Origin: Salinicola rhizosphaerae
Lineage (GTDB): Bacteria; Pseudomonadota; Gammaproteobacteria; Pseudomonadales; Halomonadaceae
Reading direction: 5' to 3'
DNA: 64,000 bases
Assembly: GCF_014652715.1 (NCBI RefSeq)
Contig: NZ_BMZI01000001.1
Coordinates: 232,655 to 296,654, forward strand
A program made the translations under genes and the position numbers. Below the pieces are notes generated by a model. The model was not told where the DNA came from and made no database searches. It was given only the letters and a program-made list of their open reading frames with translations. Shown here piece by piece: positions 57,214 through 64,000 of this stretch; position 1 is the first letter of the stretch, and each line of letters opens with the position of its first letter.

Positions 57214-57242
57214 GCCCCCGCCGCGATCCCGCCGACGGGGGC
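57214..57242. terminator. GC-rich hairpin between convergent genes
   Basis: GCCCCCG (57214-57220) pairs with CGGGGGC (57236-57242) between the convergent metallopeptidase and alpha-E genes. The T-run is poor in both directions, so it is a probable but not certain bidirectional terminator. Confidence 0.5.
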
Positions 57243-57253
57243 TTGGTGGTCGC

Positions 57254-58252
57254 TCAGTCGTCGTCATCGTCGATGAGCGCGCTCTGCTCCTGAGCCTGAG
57301 GCGCCCTGAGGGGGCGCTCGCGCACGGCGAAGTAGGCGCTCGCGATCGCTTCATGCAGGTTGTTGAAGCCGATCTGGAACTCGTCGATCAATTGATGCAG
57401 CTCGTCGGGCGCACGGGCGAGCGCTTGCACGTCTGCCTCCGCGACCTCGGCGCGCACGAGCGTGGCGACGGCCAGCGGCCGATCGTGGTTGGGCAGCGAC
57501 TGCAGCTCCCAGCTGACCTCTTCCAGGCTTCGCAGCACCGAGCGGGGCAGCGTGCGATCCTGCAGCAGAAATCGCAGCACGTCCGGCCCGCGAACGCGTA
57601 GACGCACTTCCTGGCGATACATCTGATAAGCGGTCAGCGATTTCAAGACGCTCATCCACTGCAGATGCTCGAACGGAATCAGCTCTTCGGGGTTGCGCGG
57701 CAGCAGATTGCCCGAGCGCACATCGATGATGCGCGTTGTCATGTCCGCCCGTTCGAGATGGCGACCGAGCGAGAGGAAGGTTCTCGCTTCGGTGTGACTC
57801 AGGGTGCCTTCGATCAGTCCGGTCAGCGTCTGACAGGCGCGCGTCACGCTCTTGAGAAAGCCATCCCGGGTGCGCGGCTTGAGCCCGCTCTGGCTCTGCT
57901 CGCTGATCTCCAGGTAGCACTGGTTGATCTCCTCCCAGATCTCTCGCGGCACGACGTCGCGCGTGGTACGCAGATTCTCGCGGGCGTTGGCGAGCGAGGA
58001 GAGGATCGAACCGTCGTGATCTCGAGAGAGGCAAAGAAAGTCGATGACGTTGCGCTCGTTGCGCTCGTCGAAGAGGGAATCGAAGGTCTCGCCGCTGCCG
58101 GTAATGTCGATCAGGGTCGACCAGCTCAGGGCGGCGCGCCCGGGCATGTCGAGCAGGAGGTTGCTGTTGACGCTGATCAACCGCGCGGTGTCTTCGGCAC
58201 GCTCGATGTAGCGCGCCATCCAGTAAAGGTTTTCGGCGACTCTCGACAGCAT
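57254..58252 (-). CDS. Alpha-E domain protein
   Basis: A 332-residue all-helical protein of the alpha-E family (DUF403 group). It begins MLSRVAENLYWMARYIERAED, the family signature, and contains RENLRTTRDVVPREIWEEINQ and FLSLGRHLERADMTTRIIDV. The function is unknown, but alpha-E genes almost always accompany a circularly permuted ATP-grasp gene and a transglutaminase-like gene, and it has been proposed to be an accessory part of a peptide- or amide-forming system. It starts 3 bp after the ATP-grasp stop, so the two form an operon. Confidence 0.9.
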   Translation of the reverse strand: MLSRVAENLYWMARYIERAEDTARLISVNSNLLLDMPGRAALSWSTLIDITGSGETFDSLFDERNERNVIDFLCLSRDHDGSILSSLANARENLRTTRDVVPREIWEEINQCYLEISEQSQSGLKPRTRDGFLKSVTRACQTLTGLIEGTLSHTEARTFLSLGRHLERADMTTRIIDVRSGNLLPRNPEELIPFEHLQWMSVLKSLTAYQMYRQEVRLRVRGPDVLRFLLQDRTLPRSVLRSLEEVSWELQSLPNHDRPLAVATLVRAEVAEADVQALARAPDELHQLIDEFQIGFNNLHEAIASAYFAVRERPLRAPQAQEQSALIDDDDD

Positions 58253-58255
58253 GGG

Positions 58256-59707
58256 TTACTCCTCCGTCTCGACGATCCAGGTGTCCTTGCTCCCGCCACC
58301 TTGCGACGAGTTGACCACCAGAGAGTCCTTGACCAGCGCGACACGGGTCAGTCCGCCCATGGTCACGTGGGTTTCCGGCCCGGAGAGGATGAACGGACGC
58401 AGATCGACATGGCGGGGCTCGGGTACGCCGTCGAACAGCGTGGGCGCCGTGGAGAGCGCAAGCGTCGGCTGCGCCATGTAGTTGCGCGGGTCGGCCTCGA
58501 TGCGTTTGGCGAACTCGCGGCGCTCTTCGGCGGTGGCTCGCGGACCGATCAGCATGCCGTAGCCGCCGGACTCGTTGGCCGGTTTGACCACCAGTTCATC
58601 GAGATGATCGAGCACGTAGCGTCGGTCATCGTCGCGCATGCAGAGATAACTCGGCACGTTGGGCAGCAGTGCCTGCTGATCGAGATAGTACTGGATCAGC
58701 GTCGGCACGAAGGCGTAGACGACCTTGTCATCGGCGACACCGGCGCCCGGGGCGTTCGCCAGAGCGACGTTACCGGCGCGCCAGGCCCGCATCAGGCCGG
58801 GCGTACCGAGCATGGAGTCGGAGCGGAACGCTTCCGGATCGAGGAATAGGTCGTCGACGCGACGGTAGATCACGTCGACGCGCTTGAGACCATCGACGGT
58901 GTGCATGTAGACGATGTCATCGTCGTCGACCATCAGATCGGAGCCCTGGACCAGTTCGACGCCCATCTGCTGGGCGAGGTAGGCATGCTCGTAATAGGCC
59001 GAGTTGTAGATACCGGGCGTGAGTACCACGATCTGCGGCTCGTCGCCGGGCCGCGGAGACATGCTGGCGAGCATGTCGTAGAGCTGTGCCGGATAGTCGT
59101 CGACCGGCAGGATGCGTCCGGTTTCGAACAATTCCGGCAGTACGCGTTTGGTGACGTTGCGGTTCTCGAGCATGTACGAGACGCCGGAGGGAACGCGCAG
59201 GTTGTCCTCGAGGACATAGATGCTGCCGTCCCCATCGCGAACCAGGTCGGAGCCGCAGATATGGGCCCATACGCCGTGCGGCGGGTCGATGCCCATGCAT
59301 TGAGGGCGGAAGTTGACCGACTGCGCGAGGATCTCCTTGGGCAGAATGCCGTCCTTGATCACTTTCTGATCGTGGTAGAGATCGTCGATGAAGAGATTGA
59401 GCGCGTCGACGCGCTGCTTGAGGCCGGCTTCCACCGCCCGCCACTCGTTGGCAGGAATCACGCGTGGCACGATGTCGAAAGGCCAGGCGCGGTCGATGGT
59501 GCTGCCTTCGGAGTAGACCGTGAAGGTGATTCCCATGGTGCGGATGGCCACTTCGGCAGCGGTCTTGCGCTCGCTGAGTTCCTTAGCGGTAAAGCTGGCG
59601 AGAATGTCGCAGAGCGGCTTGGCGGCGTCTCGCGGTATGCCGCGTGTGTCGAGCAGCTCATCGTAGAACTGCTGGCTCGGATACTGCTTCCATTCCACAT
59701 TGCCCAT
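58256..59707 (-). CDS. Circularly permuted type 2 ATP-grasp protein (predicted amidoligase)
   Basis: A 483-residue predicted ATP-dependent carboxylate-amine ligase. Characteristic segments: NLFIDDLYHDQKVIKDGILP, GVWAHICGSDLVRDGDGSIYVLEDNLRVPSG, VVLTPGIYNSAYYEHAYLAQQMGVELVQG, and LVVKPANESGGYGMLIGP, a probable ATP-phosphate loop. IYRRVDDLFLDPEAF and AQPTLALSTAPTLFDG follow. I chose the ATG at 59707 because AAAGGAG precedes it and homology begins there (MGNVEWKQYPSQQFYDELLD). The substrate and product are unknown; family proposals involve peptide or amide bond formation. Confidence 0.9.
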   Translation of the reverse strand: MGNVEWKQYPSQQFYDELLDTRGIPRDAAKPLCDILASFTAKELSERKTAAEVAIRTMGITFTVYSEGSTIDRAWPFDIVPRVIPANEWRAVEAGLKQRVDALNLFIDDLYHDQKVIKDGILPKEILAQSVNFRPQCMGIDPPHGVWAHICGSDLVRDGDGSIYVLEDNLRVPSGVSYMLENRNVTKRVLPELFETGRILPVDDYPAQLYDMLASMSPRPGDEPQIVVLTPGIYNSAYYEHAYLAQQMGVELVQGSDLMVDDDDIVYMHTVDGLKRVDVIYRRVDDLFLDPEAFRSDSMLGTPGLMRAWRAGNVALANAPGAGVADDKVVYAFVPTLIQYYLDQQALLPNVPSYLCMRDDDRRYVLDHLDELVVKPANESGGYGMLIGPRATAEERREFAKRIEADPRNYMAQPTLALSTAPTLFDGVPEPRHVDLRPFILSGPETHVTMGGLTRVALVKDSLVVNSSQGGGSKDTWIVETEE

Positions 59708-59778
59708 GCGGGAGGCTCCTTTCGGCGGGATCGAAGACGCGTTGTTCGAGTGTTGTCGCGTCGCCCGTATCGGCAAAA

Positions 59779-59805
59779 CCGTGTATACACGAAAGGGATA
59801 CACGG
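59779..59805. promoter_or_regulatory. Operator-like inverted repeat between divergent amidoligase operons
   Basis: CCGTGTAT at 59779-59786 is the exact inverse of ATACACGG at 59798-59805. A perfect ten-base palindrome GTGTATACAC (59781-59790) overlaps the left arm. The site is 72 bp before the ATP-grasp ATG on the minus strand and contains a TATACA -10-like box. A second inverted pair, CACGCT (59849-59854) / AGCGTG (59871-59876), lies nearer the plus-strand gene. Confidence 0.5.
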
Positions 59806-59999
59806 CGTTGACGTCTTTCTAAGCATAGTGAGGAGAGGCTGCAGATGTCACGCTGGGCGCCTACGCTGTTAGCGTGAATTAGTTCAACCCGCGACGTCGA
59901 TTCCGCCGGGCCGGCACTCGTCGCCGGTAGCGGACGCGCTCGGTGCGAACCGCAGCGTGCTCGACCACAACAAGATCGCCCATCGGACGAGAGACCGTC

Positions 60000-62900
60000 A
60001 TGACCTTACGTGTTGCGCTGTCCCACCGAACCACCTATCTCTTCGACCGCCCGGTGCGACTCTCTCCGCATCTGATCCGACTGCGTCCCGCGCCTCACTG
60101 CCGCACGCCGATAGAGGCATACTCGCTCGATATCTCGGCCAAGCCGCAGTTTCTCAACTGGCAGCAGGACCCGTTCGGCAACCAGGTGGCAAGGGTCGTC
60201 TTTCCCGAGCCCGTGACACGTCTTGATGTCGCCGTCGAGGTGATCGCGCCGATGACGGTCATCAATCCGTTCGACTTTTTTGTCGAGCGTTACGCCGAGC
60301 ATTTTCCGTTCGATTACCCGGAATCGCTGCGCAAGGAGCTCGGTCCTTACCTGGAAATCACCGAGCGTGGCGAAAGGTTGCTCGCCTGGCTGCGTGAAGT
60401 GCCGCTGGAGCGACGTGGCATCACCGACTTTCTGGTGGCGCTCAATCAGCGTCTGCAGCAGGATATCCGCTACCTGGTGCGCATGGAGCCCGGCGTCCAG
60501 AAAGCGGAAGAGACACTGGAGAAAGGCTGCGGCTCATGTCGCGACTCCGCCTGGCTGCTGGTCCAGATTCTGCGCCATCTGGGTCTCGCCGCGCGGTTCG
60601 TCTCCGGTTATCTGATCCAGCTGGCCGCCGACGTCAAGGCGATCGACGGGCCGTCAGGCACCGAGGTCGACTTCACCGACCTGCATGCGTGGACCGAGGT
60701 GTTCGTGCCGGGCGCCGGCTGGATCGGACTGGACCCGACGTCAGGACTGCTGGCAGGGGAAGGGCACATTCCGCTGGCGGCCACGCCCGAACCCTCGAGC
60801 GCCGCACCGATCGTCGGCTACTCTGACGAGTGCGAAGTCTCGTTCGATTTCAGCATGACGCTTTCGCGCATTCATGAAGACCCGCGTGTCACTCGGCCCT
60901 ACAGCGAGAGCCAGTGGCAGGCGATTCAGCAGCTCGGCGAGCAGGTGGATCAGCGTCTGATCGCCGGTGACGTCCGCCTGACCATGGGCGGCGAGCCAAC
61001 CTTCGTCGCGATCGACGACATGGAGGCGCCCGAGTGGAATATCGCGGCGCAGGGGCCGACCAAGCGTCGCATGGCCGGCGCGCTGCTCAAGCGACTGCGC
61101 GCGGCTTTCGCGCCGCAGGGATTGCTCCACTATCGGCAGGGCAAATGGTACCCCGGCGAACCGCTGCCGCGCTGGGCGCTGGCCTGCTACTGGCGTCGCG
61201 ATGGCCTGCCCGTCTGGCGAGACGAGCGCTGGCTCGCCGACGAGGGCGCATCGCCCGGCTACGGCCCGGCACAAGCGCTGCAATTTGCCGAGACGCTCGC
61301 CGATCATCTGGACGTGAGCCGGACTGACCTGCTGCCCGGCTACGAAGACGCGTTTTACCACCTGTGGCGCGAGCAGACGCTGGCGGTCGATGTCGACCCG
61401 CGCGCCCATGATCTGCAAGACGATGAAGAACGACGGCGCCTGGCGAGACTGCTCGAGCGCGGACTCGGCAGCGTCACCGGCTACGCGCTGCCGTTGCGCT
61501 ACGACGAGCGCCGCCACCGCTGGCAGAGCGGTCCGTGGCCGCTGCGGCGCGACCATCTTTACCTGATTCCCGGTGATTCACCGATGGGCCTGCGGCTGCC
61601 GCTCTCCTCGCTGCCGCAGGCGGCGTTTCGCGACGTCGATCACCCGCACTCGCTGTGGGCGCCCGATGCTGCGCTCGGCGATCCGGCGGATGCCGTCACC
61701 CGGCGCTTCCATGCCGTTCGGCAAATGGCGGGCGGCGAGCGCCGTGATGCGCGCGCTGAAAATGCCGAGAGCCTCCCTTACGGCTCGCTTGCGGGCGGGG
61801 TGCATCGGGCTATCGCTGATACCGAAGATGGCAGGGACTCATCCGCTGTGCGCGCCGCGGATGACCGAACGGATCAGGAGGAACCACCCCAAGGGCTCCC
61901 TGTAGACGACGAGCCGGTAGGTACCGGTCTCTGCGTGGAAGCGCGAGAAGGGCAGCTCTATGTTTTCGTACCGCCGCTTACCCGACTCGAGCACTATCTG
62001 GAACTGATCGCCGCGATCGAGTCGACCGCGGCGACGCTCGAAATGCCCGTTTTCGTCGAGGGGTACTCGCCGCCCGCCGATGCGCGTCTCGAGCAGTTCA
62101 TGATCACCCCGGATCCTGGCGTCATCGAAGTCAATATCATGCCCGCGAAGAGCTGGTCGGCGCTGGTCGCGCAGACCGAGACACTCTACGAGGCCGCGCG
62201 ACAGACGCGTCTCGGCGCCGAAAAATTCATGCTCGACGGACGCCACACCGGCACTGGCGGAGGGAATCACGTCACGCTGGGCGGGGCTACGCCGGCGGAC
62301 TCGCCGTTCCTGCGCCGACCGACGCTGCTGGCCAGCATGGTCAGCTACTGGCAGCGCCATCCGGCGCTCTCCTATCTCTTCTCGGGTCTCTTCATCGGGC
62401 CGACCAGCCAGGCGCCCCGTGTCGACGAGGCGCGCCACGAGTCGCTGTACGAGCTCGAGATCGCGCTCGATCAGCTGGCCCGCGAGCGCGACGAAGCCGC
62501 AGGCGCGACGTCCGGAAGCGAACCGCCGCCCTGGCTGGTCGATCGTCTGTTTCGACATCTGCTGACGGATCTGACCGGCAACACGCACCGTGCCGAATTC
62601 TGTATCGATAAACTCTACTCGCCCGACAGCGATACCGGACGCCTCGGTCTGCTGGAGCTACGAGGCTTCGAGATGCCGCCGCACGCCCGCATGAGTCTCA
62701 TGCAGGGGCTGCTGGTGCGTGCGTTGGTGGCACGGTTCTGGGAGCGCTCGGACTTTGGCGGGCTGGTGCGCTGGGGCACGGCGCTGCATGATCGCTGGAT
62801 GCTGCCGCACTATCTCTGGAGCGATCTCGAAGAAGTGCTGGCGGAACTCGGTGATGCCGGTATGCCGTTCGAGGCGGCCTGGTTCGCGCCGTTCCTGGAG

Positions 62901-63455
62901 TTTCGTTGCCCGGTACTCGGCAGGGTGCAGTATCGCGGGGTGGAGCTGGAGCTGCGCCAGGCGATCGAACCCTGGCATGTGCTCGGCGAGGAAGCGAGCG
63001 GCGGCGGCACATCGCGCTACGTCGACTCGTCTCTCGAGCGCGTTCAGGTCAAGGTCAGCGGCATGAGCGGTGATCGCTATGTCGTGACCTGCAACGGTCA
63101 TCGGGTCCCATTGCGGCGAACGGATCGCAATGGCGAAGCCGTGGCCGGGGTGCGCTTCCGCGCATGGCAGCCGCCGTCGGCGCTGCATCCGCGCATTCCG
63201 GTCCATGCGCCACTGACGTTCGATATCGTCGATACCTGGAATCGCCGCTCGATCGGTGGCTGCACCTATCATGTCGCGCATCCGGCCGGACGCAATTTCG
63301 AGACGTTTCCGGTCAACGCCAACGAGGCGGAAGCGAGGCGTCTGGCACGGTTCTGGGCCCACGGACACCGCCAGGGCAGCCAGGAGACCCCGGAAAAATC
63401 GATCGGCAAGGACTATCCCTGCACGCTGGATCTGCGCCAGTGGGCCGGTGATTGA
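60000..63455 (+). CDS. Transglutaminase-like protease fused to DUF2126 putative amidoligase
   Basis: An 1151-residue two-part protein. The N-terminal third is a bacterial transglutaminase-like domain (SHRTTYLFDRPVRLSPHLIRL at the start) with a full Cys180 (GCGSCRDSAW), His229 (LHAWTEV), Asp245 (LDPTSG) triad, so it should be an active peptidase or amidase. The C-terminal two thirds match DUF2126, annotated as a putative amidoligase (LTMGGEPTFVAIDDMEAPEWN, VIEVNIMPAKSWSALV, GTGGGNHVTLGG). A charged, low-complexity linker occupies about residues 575-640. The ATG at 60000 follows GAGACC, a weak ribosome site. It is divergent from the ATP-grasp/alpha-E operon and is followed by a second ATP-grasp gene. 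Confidence 0.9.
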   Translation: MTLRVALSHRTTYLFDRPVRLSPHLIRLRPAPHCRTPIEAYSLDISAKPQFLNWQQDPFGNQVARVVFPEPVTRLDVAVEVIAPMTVINPFDFFVERYAEHFPFDYPESLRKELGPYLEITERGERLLAWLREVPLERRGITDFLVALNQRLQQDIRYLVRMEPGVQKAEETLEKGCGSCRDSAWLLVQILRHLGLAARFVSGYLIQLAADVKAIDGPSGTEVDFTDLHAWTEVFVPGAGWIGLDPTSGLLAGEGHIPLAATPEPSSAAPIVGYSDECEVSFDFSMTLSRIHEDPRVTRPYSESQWQAIQQLGEQVDQRLIAGDVRLTMGGEPTFVAIDDMEAPEWNIAAQGPTKRRMAGALLKRLRAAFAPQGLLHYRQGKWYPGEPLPRWALACYWRRDGLPVWRDERWLADEGASPGYGPAQALQFAETLADHLDVSRTDLLPGYEDAFYHLWREQTLAVDVDPRAHDLQDDEERRRLARLLERGLGSVTGYALPLRYDERRHRWQSGPWPLRRDHLYLIPGDSPMGLRLPLSSLPQAAFRDVDHPHSLWAPDAALGDPADAVTRRFHAVRQMAGGERRDARAENAESLPYGSLAGGVHRAIADTEDGRDSSAVRAADDRTDQEEPPQGLPVDDEPVGTGLCVEAREGQLYVFVPPLTRLEHYLELIAAIESTAATLEMPVFVEGYSPPADARLEQFMITPDPGVIEVNIMPAKSWSALVAQTETLYEAARQTRLGAEKFMLDGRHTGTGGGNHVTLGGATPADSPFLRRPTLLASMVSYWQRHPALSYLFSGLFIGPTSQAPRVDEARHESLYELEIALDQLARERDEAAGATSGSEPPPWLVDRLFRHLLTDLTGNTHRAEFCIDKLYSPDSDTGRLGLLELRGFEMPPHARMSLMQGLLVRALVARFWERSDFGGLVRWGTALHDRWMLPHYLWSDLEEVLAELGDAGMPFEAAWFAPFLEFRCPVLGRVQYRGVELELRQAIEPWHVLGEEASGGGTSRYVDSSLERVQVKVSGMSGDRYVVTCNGHRVPLRRTDRNGEAVAGVRFRAWQPPSALHPRIPVHAPLTFDIVDTWNRRSIGGCTYHVAHPAGRNFETFPVNANEAEARRLARFWAHGHRQGSQETPEKSIGKDYPCTLDLRQWAGD

Positions 63456-63709
63456 GGAAGATCGGCGGAGAATCGTGATTTTCCAGTCGATCGGACTGCG
63501 GGCCTGACGTATCATCTAGATCAATTTTGATGCAGCACCGATCGGCGGTGGGATAACGCCGATTCGGCGCTGGACGGATGACAGGCCATTCAATCCTGTC
63601 TCGCCGACGCCGATAACCTGGATGTCGATAACGTGGATGTAACGACACCCGGCGTGGCGTCGGGTCGATTCGGGCAAGGCATGCCCTCGATGAGGTTAGA
63701 TAGATCGCC

Positions 63710-64000
63710 ATGGCCGCGATAGAAACGCCAGCCACTGCGTGGCTAGATGCATATCGCCCCCGCGAGGGCTACGACACGCTGATGAATCGTGATGGCGCCC
63801 TGCGTCGGCGCTGGACGCCGCTGCTGGGTGCGCTGCAGACGCTGGGTGCCCGCACGCTTGCCCTGCGCGGCGAAGAGATTCAGGCGTTACTGCATGACAA
63901 CGGAATCACGTTCAACCAGGGGGCGGACGACAGTGGCGTTCAGCGTCAGTGGCGGCTCGACCCGCTGCCGCTGGTCGTTTCGCCGCGCGAGTGGCAGTTT
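63710..64000 (+). CDS. N-terminal part of a second circularly permuted ATP-grasp protein (runs off the window)
   Basis: An open frame from ATG 63710 to the window end (97 codons). The translation begins MAAIETPATAWLDAYRPREG and ends with PLPLVVSPREWQF, with MNRDGALRRRWTPLLGALQTL and GITFNQGADDSGVQRQWRLDP between. The pattern (DGALRRRW..., GITF, W.LDPLPLV.S..EW) is that of ATP-grasp proteins that in many genomes are fused to an alpha-E domain and stand next to a DUF2126 gene. The start is 254 bp after the DUF2126 stop. The full domain plan cannot be seen. Confidence 0.8.
   Translation, partial: MAAIETPATAWLDAYRPREGYDTLMNRDGALRRRWTPLLGALQTLGARTLALRGEEIQALLHDNGITFNQGADDSGVQRQWRLDPLPLVVSPREWQF

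Overview
The window is ordinary chromosomal DNA of a GC-rich gammaproteobacterium, most likely a member of the Halomonadaceae (Halomonas, Salinicola or Chromohalobacter type). I infer this from gene content and order, not from a database search: gacS/barA-cysM-rlmD-relA-mazG and rpoE-rseA-mucD-lepA-lepB-rnc-era-recO-pdxJ are arranged as in the Pseudomonas/Halomonas branch. I see no rRNA, tRNA, CRISPR array, insertion sequence or prophage. Coding density is high and almost all genes are intact.

Layout. 1-4.8 kb: a mercaptopyruvate-type sulfurtransferase, then the electron-transfer-flavoprotein module, with the ubiquinone oxidoreductase divergent from etfB-etfA. 5.0-10.3 kb: a tightly packed five- or six-gene TonB energising operon (DUF3450 coiled-coil protein, long TolQ/ExbB-like protein, ExbB, ExbD, TonB, TPR protein). 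10.4-16.7 kb: xthA with a small basic partner gene, an RhlB-type RNA helicase, DinG helicase and a DAHP synthase. 17.0-20.8 kb: the envelope-stress sigma factor, its anti-sigma factor and a MucD/DegP protease, with no rseB/mucB between them. 21-27 kb: lepA-lepB-rnc-era-recO-pdxJ. 27-35.3 kb: a BarA/GacS hybrid kinase divergent from cysM-rlmD-relA-mazG. 35.5-42.4 kb: PEP carboxylase, cbpA-cbpM, and a P-loop sugar/nucleoside kinase next to a sugar-porter permease. 42.4-50.8 kb: panE, topB and a large two-helix membrane protein of unknown function on one strand, a SEC-C/TPR protein, and an AmpG-like permease. 51.0-56.0 kb: rfaH, a SlyD-like isomerase, a lytic transglycosylase, proS, a Yip1-like membrane protein and a small lipoprotein.

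56.1-64.0 kb holds the most interesting block: a zinc metallopeptidase with N-terminal zinc fingers, an alpha-E protein, a circularly permuted ATP-grasp protein, a 1151-residue transglutaminase/DUF2126 protein, and the start of a second ATP-grasp-type protein that runs off the end. These families are predicted amidoligases and peptidases that would build and cut an unknown peptide or amide product; no biochemical product is established to my knowledge. The two halves diverge from a 292-bp region that carries a strong operator-like inverted repeat.

Outside the genes, the clearest structure is a pair of related palindromic elements of about 141 and 225 bp, just downstream of dinG and of the SEC-C gene. 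Other signals are good extracytoplasmic-sigma-like promoters in front of mucD and possibly rseA, a strong hairpin in the rnc leader that could be an RNase III autoregulation site, and several intrinsic terminators.
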